Shown here: positions 12,254 through 23,495 of the stretch, in pieces
How positions within the stretch are numbered: position 1 is the first letter of the stretch
Layout: each line of letters starts with the position of its first letter
Source: Icerya purchasi
Taxonomy: Eukaryota > Arthropoda > Insecta > Hemiptera > Monophlebidae
Length of the DNA stretch: 64,000 nucleotides
Assembly (NCBI GenBank): GCA_039619475.1
Contig: CM077115.1
Span: 58,100,864 to 58,164,863 of the forward strand
Direction of reading: 5' to 3'
Notes under the pieces: model-generated
Database searches by the model: none
What the model was told of the DNA's origin: nothing
What the model saw: only the letters and a program-made list of their open reading frames with translations
Translations under genes and position numbers: made by a program

Positions 12254-12827
12254 ATGCGCATGAAATTTCGTAAAGCTGTTGATTTCGTTTAAGGAAAAAG
12301 ATGGAAAAAAAAAAGTAAATAAATCGGTTTTGGAAAAAAAGCGAAAAAAATAGGCATATGAATACATAAAATACCGCAAACAAACAAGGCAAGTAAATAG
12401 TATGCATTATTGAGCTACAGTAGCGTACGTTTCAGTCGTGTTTGTGTTTGTTTCCAAGCCGTAGTGAGAGGGGTCCCGTGATAAAATCTGCGATGCTGTT
12501 TTACACGGTCACTTAAATTACGATTGTCTCCTGAATGAATTTCGTTTTCGATATCACCAGGTGAAGTTCTCACGCTTCGTGCACTATCACTTCATATCGG
12601 AGAGCGTTAGAATAATTCCGCATTTATTTTTTAATCGGTCTGTAGTTTTTTTTTTTTTTTTTTTTTGTTTTTGCTCCCAACTTTCGCTACTTGACCAATC
12701 TATTATCACCTAATAACGTCTTCACTTTAATTATATATATCTACCTTGTAAGATCTTAATTATATAAATATTATTGTAATTTATGAATAAACAACTGCTG
12801 GCCGAATAAGATTTTCGTATGCCAGTA
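10878..12827. other. Noncoding stretch
   Basis: No gene is supported; open frames at 11023-11229 and 11422-11748 are AT-rich and unrecognised. It includes a (TA)n-(TG)n compound microsatellite (12215-12254) and a T22 run at about 12645-12666. Confidence 0.5.
12215..12254. repeat. Compound (TA)n(TG)n microsatellite
   Basis: About 25 bases of TA followed by about 15 bases of TG, directly visible. Confidence 0.9.
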
Positions 12828-12860
12828 CAGTCGACTCGCGATTATCCGGATTAATTGGGC
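12828..12860 (+). repeat. Terminal inverted repeat of the Tigger element
   Basis: It begins CAGTCGACTCGCGATTATCC directly after a TA dinucleotide (12826-12827), as expected for TA-target Tc1/mariner/pogo elements. Further GTCCGGAT and GCCGGATACGCCGG motifs follow as subterminal repeats. Confidence 0.7.
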
Positions 12861-13121
12861 GGCCAGCCGGTCCGGATAGCAAAAAAGCCGGATACGCCGG
12901 AGTTCAAGGTTAAATACTGCGAATTAAATGAAAAAATGAAAATTAACCTATGCTATAAAAAAGTAATACATGAAAATTAACTTACTGTGGTGTACATTAA
13001 CTAGTTTTCAAAGAAGTGTCTGTGATTAAGGCCTGTGTCTTTCGCTGCATTCTCTTCCTTGCCCTGATATTTGCGTAAACAAATGTGATATCAGCCGATG
13101 ACGCTTCTTCCTGTTGAGTTA

Positions 13122-13835
13122 CTCTAGCGCTACTTCGATCGCCTTCAGTCTTTCATCGTGTGGTATAACACTTTGAAGGGGCTCGTTATCCAGATTTTCT
13201 TCAACTGGGTCCTCGTTGAGTACCGTGATATCCTCATCTGCCGTTTCTTCCATCTCGTCGCTGCCCATCCATTCTGTAACGTCATCCGTATTACCGGTTT
13301 CACAAAAACAAGCTCCTCGTTGTCTTTTGAATTGTCCAAAGCACATTATTTGTCAGTTTCATCCTGTTTGTCACTGACTTTATGATCTAATAATATTTTC
13401 CACGACCACACTAATGCTATAAAACTAATCTCTTCCCATCCCTCAGATAACCCCAAGTGATAACAGCAAGCATATCAACTGATTTTAAAGCAACCTGACA
13501 CACAGTCCTCATCATTTTTAACGCGCTTAATTCGATATTTGATATATTTTTTTAAGGCCTTTAGGATTCCTCGATCCATAGGTTGACAAACCGATGTGGC
13601 GTTTGCTGGAAGAAACATTGCGCCTTTACATCACCATCTTGTAACTGCTCAGTTGCCGGATTGGAACATTGTCGAGAATAACGATTGCTTTTCTCGGTAA
13701 CTGTTTGTCGGACAAATGTTTCGCAACTGCGGACATAAACTCTGTGAAACCAAGTTTTAAAAATTTCACAGCATCTTCATTTGTAGCGAATGTGTAAACA
13801 AATATGCAGATACGTAATAGCTGCGGATTTTATAA
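13122..13835 (-). pseudogene. Tigger/jerky-type DDE transposase, degenerate C-terminal half
   Basis: Minus-strand translation gives, in order: LPRKAIVILDN (the family's second catalytic Asp lies in its LLLDNAPxH motif; here PSH has become VPIR), GDVKAQ, then after a one-base shift MFLPANATSVCQPMDRGIL, matching the family motif FLPPNTTSLIQPMDQGV with the third catalytic Asp. ALKKYIKYRIKR follows, then a stop. An ITWG...W...I block comes next, and an acidic C-terminal tail ends in KAIEVALE. At least two frameshifts and several in-frame stops make it non-functional. The N-terminal HTH/CENP-B DNA-binding domains and first catalytic Asp are absent. It acts in cut-and-paste transposition in intact relatives; here it is a fossil. 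Confidence 0.85.
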
Positions 13836-14253
13836 AAGCGCTTTGGCTTTTTCTTCTTTTTTTATTTATTTTTATTTATTTTTATTTTTTTGAAAAATCG
13901 ATCCGGACTGTAGTTTTTTTCGGTTGTTTTAAACTTATCTTGATGGCATTTTTAAGGCTATTTAAAGAATCAGAAAGGAGAAAAGGAAAAAAAGTTAAAG
14001 CTCCAATTAATGTAGAACTAGGGAGATCACGTAGTCGCGAAAAAATGTTTCATACTTATCGATGTTTTCTTATTTCAAGCGTCCCCATACGAACTATTTC
14101 CTGTACGCACTCCCTTAATAAATCATAAGGAAGACAATATCGCGACAATTCATAAACTTCAAAAATAGGGATGGATGAGGCCACAATCAATGAGGCAAAT
14201 GACTGCCGTGTTAGAGAACTGTTTGAAGAACGAACTATAGCTAGGGATATCCT

Positions 14254-14290
<37 letters not shown>

Positions 14291-16815
14291 ATATCCCATC
14301 CATAATTCTATTTTCCAACGTTCCACCACTTTCGTAAGTCTGCCGTCATATGACTTGAACGTTAATTTTTATTCATTCCTTTTTAATTGTGTTGTTAGAT
14401 TTAAACTGAGACCTGCTCTAGATAATAGAGATTATATTCATTCCGGACACAGTATATCTTCGCTCCGAAAGGCATCAGCTGGGCGCGCAACTGTCGAAAT
14501 CCGCCTTATCATTACTGTTTCACGGAATTAGGTCGTGTTCATCGATTGCAGTATAGAGAGGCAATAGCGACGTCGGTGATTTAACATTTTCTAATCCGAA
14601 TGAGTAATGTAATCCACAAAAATTTAATATGCTAGGTGTTATTTAACGCAATGAAAACTAGCTATTTTATCAAAAAAAGTACTGGTAAATTGCGAGAAAA
14701 AATTCCGCATCGTGTTCAAGCACGTTCTGTTGCTTTGTGCGTTCTGCCAACTACACGGAGTTGGAGTTGAATAAACAGCTAGGAGTGCGATTATACTCTA
14801 GACATAAAATAGGGATTACCCGATCGGAGTTGCAATTGAAAAGGGAATATATGTATATCCGCAATCGGAAAGGACACATATATATATATATATATATATA
14901 TGTACCCAAAACTGTTCTAGCGGAGTTGATTTGCGCATCTCTATTATGAAATGCTGTTAAAACAGCCTGACTGAACCTTTTTATCGCTATCGTTAGGACT
15001 TGGTATCGGTCACAGCGTATCTTTCTAAAATGTAGAGAACTTCACTTATAACAAATGCGATAAGCTTTATAATTTCTTTCACTTTTTCATATTGCTCGAT
15101 GCCAAGTGTCGTGACTACACTTATTGGTACATTCCAACTGTACAGTGTACACGCAAAACTGCGCACTCAGAACTGATGTTGTAAACGTTTAACACTTATC
15201 GCGATATATACAAATGCAGAGTCGTCCTAAGTGTTTTCGTCTGCATGCTAACTAGCGCACATTTGATTCTATTAATTGGATTTAATCATTTAGTAATAAG
15301 TTCTGTCGTCGCCTCGGATCGAATCTACTAGGCTATCGTGACGACCTTTTGCAGCAGTAGCAATAATTGAACTTTTCGTAAGGATTTTTCTTAAAAATCT
15401 ACGCGCGATCAAGATGCAGCAGTTAGAATAGTCGTCATACTCCATGGCAGCCAGAGCTACACGGTGATTCGCTCGAGCGTATATTTATCAGTTGCGCTAA
15501 TTAATGTCCTAGTAGACGAAGATTACATTTAAGAAGAGGAAAAACCTTTCATCACGGAACCATATGGGACGTTCTTGATGTCAAATCCGTAATGATGTAG
15601 AAATTTCCACCTTCTCATTTATGTACAAAAAAAGATAAAAAAAAAAAAAAAATTGCACTTATTATTTATTATTAAGTAGTAATGGAAAAAATAAATCCGG
15701 TTAGTAACATGCATCTCCGTTAGAAATGAACGTGACAAACAGTGCCGAGCACAAGATGCGCTCTTACATGATTAATCATTCTCAATTGTCGCGCTGCTTA
15801 ATACAGAAGGAGCAGCTTTACTTCAGCGGAATAAAACTGACCTCGGATGTAGCAGAAAAAGTTGACCGGAGGCGAATCGCCAAACTGCTACCGAAAGAAA
15901 ATTTTAAAATCAGCTGTGCCAATTTTCAGAGCAATCTATACCACACAATTCCTTAACAAATACTTTAACATGCGCCATAGTATATGGCGACGAACGAACT
16001 GACAAGGATTCAAAGTGTGCGTTCTCGAATGAGAAACAAATGATAAAGACAGGTGTCTAAGTTAGCTAGAGATGTGACGTACGAAAGAACGGTCATACTT
16101 ACGTTGGTGCAGAAGCACATTATGCTCATGAAACTTAAAAATCGCGAAGGCGGGAAACTACTTCCAACAGCATGTGTAGCAGCACAGCGTAAAACCTCTG
16201 TAAAATATCCGGGGGAGTCTCGGAGAATGAATAAAATAAAAGGAATCCGCAAGAAGAAGGGAGTTTGCTATTTAGACAACAGTATCAATGAAAAATGACG
16301 TGCCATTAAGACCCGTAAGGGAAGATATAAGCAAGGGAAATCGTTGAGGTACATGGCCTGGGTATAGGTGGCAATAGATTTCCCGCGTTACAAAAGCTAA
16401 CGCTATTATCTCCAAGACCGATGAAATAACCCGGTGAAAATGGCTTTTTTTCATTCTATGCACATGCAGACACGCTCGTTACCGGTTGCAACGGGCGATG
16501 TAAAATATCTTAAACTGTCGACTGTAGCCAATTTGTTGGGTGAGGAAGTGTTAGTGCGTTTGATGAAACATTTGAATTATTTTTGCAACTTTTTATAGAT
16601 GCTCTTTAACGTTTCAATGCGTATAATAAATGCAGTTAACTTTCAATCACATACTGCCAAATTTTATTCTATTTTATTTCGTTTCAATATTGGAAGCAGC
16701 GTTCTTTTTATTTCGTGATTTCTGACAACTTTACTTAATCCTTTTACTTTAAGACGTAAACAATACGTTTTTGTTAAATAACATAAAGCACAACTAAATG
16801 TTTAAATTTATTCGA
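13836..16815. other. Noncoding stretch
   Basis: No gene is supported. It includes TTTATT-rich sequence (13857-13890), a T31 tract at 14256-14286 that could mark an old minus-strand retro-insertion, and a (TA)n tract at about 14880-14901. The short open frames at 15726-16298 look compositionally ordinary but have no recognisable domain, splice context or matching neighbour. Confidence 0.45.
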
Positions 16816-16839
16816 AATATATATATATATACATACATA

Positions 16840-16907
<68 letters not shown>

Positions 16908-16920
16908 TATATATATATAT

Positions 16921-16954
<34 letters not shown>

Positions 16955-16956
16955 GT
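16816..16956. repeat. (TA)n microsatellite with TACA interruptions
   Basis: About 140 bases of alternating T/A with periodic TACATA interruptions. Tyr/Ile repeat frames across it on both strands are artefacts. Confidence 0.95.
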
Positions 16957-18976
16957 ATAAATCAATTGTCTCATGTATCATTACTTAAGAATGGCTTGAC
17001 CGATTTGGCTGACCTTTTTTTTTTTGTTGTGTTCGTAACTGTCACGACGAGATTTGTGTAAAAGAAAATTTCGGGAAAATCCACTGGAAAAGTCGGAAAC
17101 TTGAAATGCGACCAACGGTGCATAAACGTACACGGGACGAATAATAAAAAAAAAAAATATTTTTATACCATATAAATTAAACGTGAATATTTAAATGATT
17201 ACTAAGGTAAATAATAAACTCCAGATAACATTTTATTAATTTTATGACGTGAGTGAGTAAATACACCACGTTCCGTGTTACTTCCACTTTTTGCTTAAAT
17301 GAAATCATTAAATCTCCATGACATGATCGCGCTCCTAGCCCCTAGCTGCCATACTCATTGCGGGCAGTTGAAAAATCGTGGTATTCTGCATTATTTTTTA
17401 CAAAGAGTGCAACGGAATTTTTAATATCCGTTACCGGGAATATTATTATTTATTATTATCGTACGGTCCGATGCGGAAAGTTGTTTAGAGCAGCACGCCC
17501 AGGTTACGTATCCACGCTAACGGTGACACTTTGTGAATATCATTGAAAGTTCCGTCAAAGGCTCGGACATCCATGAACAATGAGGTTTGTCGAGGGTATG
17601 CGCAATCACAGGCAGCGTCGTTTTTAACTTTCCATCGCGTTAGCAACTCGTTACAACGTTTTATTTAATATTTATGTTCCAATATGAAATCTTTACTCAA
17701 CTCTGTAGTTTACTGTTTTGTTAATAAATAAATTTTATTCAAAAGCTCGAGACGGAGAACTCGGAAAAGATACGAGTGAAGAAGATGTTCTCTTAAATGC
17801 GTAATTCTGCTAACTCGGACTCTTCAAAATGATGGCTGTGAGTGCTGTTTAGTTGAACGAAAAACTTTTTATTAGATCGTGACAGATAGGTTATAAAAAG
17901 ATCGGACAATCTCCAGCTAAACGTGAAACGGGAAGGCTATTTTTTGTTAGACGGCGATAAACAAGAGAGGAAGAATCTTTGAATAAATATAATTCCCCAG
18001 ATAAAACGACACTTTTTTTTATGAATTTCCAAGTAGAGATTTAAAAGCCCCGGGTAACAGCTGGTTTTTAATAAAAAGCACCGTGAAATACGTGTAAAAT
18101 GTGTAACAAAGAACTCTCTTCTCGGTTAAGATTTATTATTTTTTTCCTCGGTCGCCTTAATAACGTAACTATTTTGACTATTTCTTGCTCCAACAACGGG
18201 CAGTCTTGTATTTAAATACACGGAGGTATTCAAAAAGTACATTCCATGCGCTATTCTTCGCTGCAGTTTGGGTAACCGTCTACCGGACGATAAGAATACA
18301 GTAATGACTCTTTAAGTTTTACTTTCCCCTATTTTTAAATTACAATTTTTTTATTGTATCGGAGAACAAAACCTTTATTTTTTTTAAAAAATTAACGGCG
18401 TGTCGCGACCAAAGATCTAAAAAATTTAAAAATGCCGTCGATCCAATTTTTCGTTCCTTTGCACTAAGAAGTTTACACACATGTAATCTCTGTAAGTAAT
18501 CTTAACGTCACGAAAATTCCGCCAGTCCGAATTGTTGCTTGAAGTGTGGTGGACGACTTTGGCTCATCACTAAAAAGTGGTAGCGGACGAAAGTGAAGAC
18601 AAAAACGGGACACTTTTTAGCTTAATTACAATTTCACCGTTTTAATAGGTTGTTACGAAATGCCTCCATAAAGTTCCAAATAAAAAGTGGGAATTAAAGC
18701 GGGAAAGGGATAGCGAATAAAGTGCAGCGCGTAAAATAATTCGGTAAAAAATCGTTTACAGAACGACAATTATCATTCGACACCAATCCGACTGAGACTA
18801 ATTATTTGGCAAACTAATTAGTCAAATTATTATTAGACACGGACGGATATATAGTATACGCTCGTTGGCTGAAATCTAACTTCACTTTGAGGCGATGTAA
18901 TTCTTCGTAATAAAATTGCGCAAATGGACGAAATAAATAAAACTCATTATTACTAAAACCAGAACGTTTCGAAAAG
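16957..18976. other. Noncoding stretch
   Basis: No gene, RNA or mobile element could be supported. Open frames are 60-70 codons and unrecognised. Confidence 0.45.
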
Positions 18977-19082
18977 GAACCGGTATCGAAAACCGGTATC
19001 AACCGCGAGTTCTAGTAGCGCGCCGTTATCGCCGATATTGTGTGTTAACACAATTTCGGCAATATTTCTTCTATACCGGTTC
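18977..19082. repeat. Nested inverted repeat
   Basis: GAACCGGTAT at 18977 is the perfect complement of ATACCGGTTC ending at 19082. Inside, GCCGATATTGTG pairs with CACAATTTCGGC around a TGTTAA loop at about 19031-19060. The GC content is higher than nearby. It could be a small foldback element, a cruciform or a structured RNA. No coding sequence is recognised around it. Confidence 0.55.
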
Positions 19083-19590
19083 GTCAATTGAATTATTATT
19101 ATTTCCGCCGGTCTCATTCGACGTTTCGGCCACCCCAACAATCGATTTCTACTAGTTCGAAAATTCCCCGACAAATTTTCAAGCCTATACCATACCCCGG
19201 CAGTCACGGAAACGGGTCACATCCGATCGCTTTGCATAAAAGCGCGGATGTGCCAACTGGCGCCCTTCCCTGGTTGAAAAGAACTAAACCTAGGAATAGG
19301 AGGGGAGGTGCGATAAGCTTAAAAATTAAAATAAGCTTACCAGACCGAAACGGAATCAATTAAGAAACGAAATATGCTGCGAGAAAACGGATAAGATTTT
19401 TGTAGCTTTCGGTACCGCAGTCGATAATAAATGTATGTGTTATATTGTAGGCAAACATCGTGGACCGCTACTCGAAATATCTAAAGACCGTTTTGAGGAA
19501 CAATTCAGAGGGATTCTTTGCTACTGTGTTTTACTGTTTTTCAGTAATCGGTGAAATGGAAATAAGAAAAAATGTAAAATTTGCCACTGC

Positions 19591-19680
19591 TAGATATTCT
19601 TAGTGCACAAAAACTTAATTGGATGGTTTCCACCGCGAACCACATTAAAGCTTTATATGTTAAAAATAAATTAATTAATT

Positions 19681-19711
<31 letters not shown>

Positions 19712-19720
19712 TCTTAGTGC
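19591..19720 (+). mobile_element. Tiny 5'-truncated retro-insertion with poly(A) tail and 16 bp TSD
   Basis: TAGATATTCTTAGTGC occurs at 19591-19606 and again, identical, at 19705-19720. Between them is a 98 bp insert ending in AATAAA (19665-19670) and an A24 tail (19681-19704). A perfect target-site duplication, polyadenylation signal and tail are the hallmarks of target-primed reverse transcription by a LINE machinery. The ~74 bp body is too short to say whether it came from a LINE 3' end or a cellular mRNA. The perfect duplication indicates a fairly recent event. Confidence 0.9.
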
Positions 19721-20879
19721 CAAAATCAAAAAGATCGGGCACTCATCACTATTTTTTTTTTTTTTCTTCTTTTTTTAGCATTAACTAGAGACAAATAGAA
19801 AGAGGCGCAGCGTGTCGGTTAAATTTTGATTTGATCAGATATTGACGATATAAATAAAGAGGAATCGATAGCCGAAATAACGAACAAAGAAGGGAAAGTA
19901 TATTATCAGGTGAAGGAGTAGAAAAATCGAGTTTTAGCAAATCAGAATTTGAAAACTTAACATTCGTCAAAAAAGAACGAACATCCGAAAAAGGTATCAA
20001 TAGGGCTTTCTTAGCAATTTGGAGAGGAGACTAAGAATCTAAAGAAAAGTAATAATGGAGTATGGTTAAAATAGGAAAAGAACTCTAAGAAGCAGGAGAA
20101 TTAGAAAGGAAAATTAGGTCGGGATAGCTAGATAAAAAGAACGATCGTTACAAAAAGGAAGAAATGGAAATATCTGATAACGGAAAGATGATTTATGATT
20201 TTTTTTGTATAAAACGAGATTTTGGGAACAGGATTTTTTTTTTTTTTTTTTTAAAGAAGCAGCAACCCGAGTTAAAGAATCCACTACTTCATTTCCCTCA
20301 ATGGTATTGCTGCGAGCCCACAGCAAATCAGCGCGCACATATTCTTAAGAAACAGATATCTCATATCTCATATAAAATTATTGCTGGATCGTAATGGAGC
20401 CCAAAAAAAGCTGAATACCACACACTTGGGTGGTTTAAAATGTCAAAAAAAAACTTCTTTCACATATCCTGAGCGCTAACATACTGAACCGGGGAGGGAT
20501 CCGCTTGATGATTGGATGGTCGGATAGTCGGATGATCGATCATTTTTAAATTTCAAAATTCTGGATTTTAAGACGATTTATTATAGGACCTTTGAAAATG
20601 ACGATAAATGTTTTTTTACTGATTTTTTATTTTTAGCGCAAAATTCGTCGAAAACCCGCTATTGTTTTTCGCCACAAAATATATTTATAACCCGACTCGA
20701 AACAACAATAATGTAGAACAAGTCGTCAAAACGAGTTCTCTAAATCGTGACATTCAATGCGCAGCGTTACCACCAAACGGGTGGCACAGCGTAATCGGTA
20801 GGCGAGTCTAAATCACTACTCAAACAAAACCACTAACATAAATACGGAAAAGTCACGCAGTCTAATTTTCAATTGTGAA
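19721..20879. other. Noncoding stretch
   Basis: No gene is supported. A T21 tract lies at about 20236-20252 and a short tandem GGATGGTCGGATAGTCGGAT at about 20513-20535. A CCACC...GGTGG hairpin lies at about 20770-20790. Confidence 0.45.
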
Positions 20880-21600
20880 AAATTACACTTAATCCTTTTA
20901 TCTTCAATTACAGTATCGAACGCAATCGATTACTTTTTTAGTAGTTATTTCGTAAAATTAATAATGATTATAATACGCAATTCAGAAGTAATCGAACTTA
21001 TCAAACCCATCGAGATTCCGCTGAAAGTAACTTACGCGAATACGGTAAATATATATATTTACATATCTGTCTGCGGATAAGAGTTTTAATCTTTCAATAG
21101 CGGGCGCATACGTACGACTGTACACCAAGCTGGCGCAAAAAATGAACAATACCTATAATTAATTGAAAAAAAAAAAAATTAACACGTTTTTATTTCACTC
21201 GTAATATTTTATCGAAGTATTTCAATATATTTACTATATTCACGAATTAGCCGCATTGCCATTATCTGGAATCTTGATTTTGGACAAATCGCCGATTACC
21301 GCTTATCATAATTACGCGTTATAATTGAATAATTACAATTACTAAAGCATGTACACGATCGATTATACACCGAGCGGTCGAAATTACCGTTATTTTTGTA
21401 ATTAATTAAAAGAAGTGATCGATTACGCCCAATTCTGCCGTTGGAAATAGAGATTACATGTGTCTTGTAATCGTAATTAATTACAAAATGCCCAACTTCT
21501 GCGTTATAAACGCATACGAAAAATATTACACTCTGTTAATTACTCCAATAATAAACCTTTCAAGTAAGCGATTACGCACTGAAAGAATTTAATTATCAAC
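20880..21600. repeat. ATTAC/GTAAT-rich relic
   Basis: The pentamer ATTAC or its complement GTAAT recurs many times, especially at 21290-21550 (for example CGATTACGCCC, GAGATTACATG, GTAATCGTAATTAATTAC, GCGATTACGC). This density is unusual even for AT-rich DNA. Similar ATTAC-rich ends are known in some animal non-autonomous DNA transposons, but I cannot define termini or a second copy. It may also be ordinary AT-rich drift. Confidence 0.35.
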
Positions 21601-22074
21601 TCTAACACGTACATTACTAACTATTGGTTGAATTAAACATGATTTATTACGAATTTGGCGTTGCCATTTCTGGAAGCATAATGACGAACTTTACTTATTC
21701 GATGACGGAATCTAGACGAAGTTTAAAATCTCTTTCATATACTTTTCGTTCGATGTTGTACTTCTTGGCGTGTTGTTTTTCTTCTCCATTGATTATTATT
21801 AGTATTGACCCAGCTTTGCTCGGATTAATTCCGAACTTGCGAAAGAATCAAATGATATTCAGTAATCGGATTCGATGGTATTCAGCTTTACGATTTCAAT
21901 GGTCTACAAATTTGCTTTACTATCGGTCAGAATATCGAATAATTTTGGACGACGACAGATGGCGAAATCAAATTTATGCTTTGTATGAACCATAAAAAAT
22001 CACAACTGTTTTTTCTGAGATTGATAATAAAACTTCAGCGAAAATTTTAGCGATGGTAGAGAACGGCTCCTCCT
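21601..22074. other. Noncoding stretch with a 123-codon open frame
   Basis: An open frame at 21624-21995 (plus) encodes a Ser/Ile/Leu/Arg-rich sequence without recognisable domain. The opposite strand also has a readable stretch broken by stops. No splice context or repeats support it, so it is not called a gene. Confidence 0.35.
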
Positions 22075-22352
22075 TCGTTTGGGCAAAAGTAGAACGCAAC
22101 TGATTTTTTCTAAAAGACTTTTTTCTGTTCTTTCTAAATTTCTCCCGCCTATCCGCCCGTGACCGCTAGGGCTGGCCGAATTAGGTAGATCCTTTTTTCC
22201 TCGATGGTCGGTGATTGGCTAACCCAACTGACAACAGTTTCAGGCACGCTCGCATTCGCACTCGCACTATTTATTCTAAATTATGTTTTTTGTTTTATTT
22301 TTTATTTTGTTTCTCTCCGAACTTTATTTGTACCATGTAATGGACACATAAC
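22075..22352 (-). mobile_element. Partial LTR-like sequence, 5' end (copy 1)
   Basis: Read on the minus strand from 22352: ATGTGTCCATTACATGGTAC, then an A-rich block, GTGCGAATGCGAGCGTGCCT, a TTGTCAGTTGGGTTAGCC block, AAAAAAGGATCTACCTAATT and GCGGTCACGGGCGG. This matches in order the first ~280 bp of the elements at 26793 and 59008. After GAAATTT it still resembles the 59 kb copy (GTTTTTAG/GAAAAA/CAGTTGCG blocks) and then loses similarity. It is a truncated long terminal repeat. Confidence 0.75.
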
Positions 22353-22425
22353 GATATATAACAACTTTTGCTATTACAAAAAATATAAACACACATATAC
22401 ATTCAATTTTTGCGCATATTAAAAG

Positions 22426-22460
<35 letters not shown>
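22426..22460. repeat. (ATT)n microsatellite
   Basis: About 12 uninterrupted ATT units. Confidence 0.95.
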
Positions 22461-23138
22461 CAATACAACAGTAGTTTTTCTCCCATATATTTTATCTATA
22501 ATTTGTGTTTATTTTAATTTATAGGGAAATATATTCAACAAAACAACGAAAACAAATTTAAAAATGGACTACAATATTTTAAGTAAACTTAAATGTTAAT
22601 TAGTCCGTTGCACAGCCAACTAGATTGTTTAATTTTCCAATTTTATGCGACCTGTAATTTTGCGTTTTTGTATGCTAAAAGCTAGGAATTATTCATATTT
22701 TTACACAGCTTTCTTGACTGTAACAGACACGTGTTTTTGTACTATTCGGAGAATTTCGCACATCCTAGCAGCAATTTCATTTTATTGTTTTTAACTTTTC
22801 TTGCGTATAAGTTATTCATATAATAATTGGAAATACATTTCAAAAATCAGAAATAAATTGAAATTGAAAACTTAACAGCATATCTAATATAAAAAAAAAA
22901 AAAATTGTTAATAAATAATAAAAATAAGAACCCAATCAATATCACTGGCCATTAAGCAATCCAGGTTATTTAAAATTAAAAAAACGTATAGACGGATTTA
23001 CCGAGAGGTTTATTAGTGGCCAAATGGTATTTAAAGCTAGGCCAAAAAAACAATCAAAATTGTTATACGAAAAATTTCAAAAATTTTTGTATAATAGAGA
23101 TCACAAATCATTGAAAACACAACAATATCATAGATATA
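22461..23138. other. AT-rich noncoding stretch
   Basis: Nothing is recognisable beyond homopolymer A tracts. Confidence 0.5.
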
Positions 23139-23432
23139 TATATTAATTACAACGTAATTTTTAGGCTACCCCCCATTAGAAAAAACGTCCTAATTTTATG
23201 TAACGAAAAATGTTGCAAAAAGATGTCCCAATTTTATGGAACGATTGTTATATTTTATAGGACTTTTGTGATTATGTTATTATATTCATATGGACCGATT
23301 TAGAATTACAGTGTAAATTTTGATTATTTTGTCCAAAGTATAGCAGAGAAAGAGACAGAAATGTAAGCAAGAGAGGTCAAGGGGCACAGCCCCTTGCGAG
23401 GCCAAAATGGCTGTGTTTATATATATATATAT
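23139..23432 (-). mobile_element. TA-flanked dispersed element, copy B (best preserved)
   Basis: Plus strand reads ATTAATTACAACGTAATTTT, TAGGCTACCCCCCATTAGAA, several (G)TCC(C/T)AATTTTATG units, AAGTATAGCAGAGAAAGAGA, GCAAGAGAGGTCAAGGGGCA, CAGCCCCTTGCGAGGCCAAA, ATGGC, then (TA)n. The stem-loop AAGGGGC-ACA-GCCCCTT is perfect here. GGCCAAAATGGC(C) forms a second hairpin. Orientation is opposite to copies A and C. A fragment of another copy follows immediately (23433). Confidence 0.8.
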
Positions 23433-23495
23433 ACATTAATTACAACGTAATTCTTAGGCTACCCCCCGTTCGAAAAAATGTCCCAAAAAAATGTA
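23433..23495 (-). mobile_element. Fragment of the TA-flanked element (B2) abutting copy B
   Basis: Directly after the (TA)n of copy B, the ATTAATTACAACGTAATTCT / TAGGCTACCCCCC end restarts and runs about 60 bp through AAAAATGTCCC before degenerating into A-rich sequence. It is a second, head-to-tail, truncated copy. Confidence 0.75.

Larger units (their letters stand above)
12828..13835 (-). mobile_element. 3' portion of a pogo/Tigger-type DNA transposon
   Basis: The plus-strand left edge reads TA followed by CAGTCGACTCGCGATTATCCGG, which has the typical form of pogo/Tigger terminal repeats (TA target, CAGTCGA..., ATCCGG). Because the transposase relic inside is on the minus strand, this is the element's 3' end. 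I found no matching inverted terminus to the right. The recognisable transposase stops near 13835, before a T-rich TTTATT tract, so the 5' half is deleted or replaced. Confidence 0.8.

Noticed and set aside
12636..13916. TGTAG-T(n) at 12641 and CTGTAG-T(n) at 13909 as a target duplication
   Set aside because: The match is short, involves homopolymer T, and spans the Tigger relic, whose own TA terminus lies elsewhere. It is probably coincidence.
18220..18260. Another mariner-like terminus (GGAGGTATTCAAAAAGTACA)
   Set aside because: A single short similarity with no partner terminus, TA duplication pair or coding remnant.
21624..21995. 123-codon open frame as a gene
   Set aside because: No recognisable domain, no splice sites or repeat copies, and a composition typical of AT-rich noncoding DNA.
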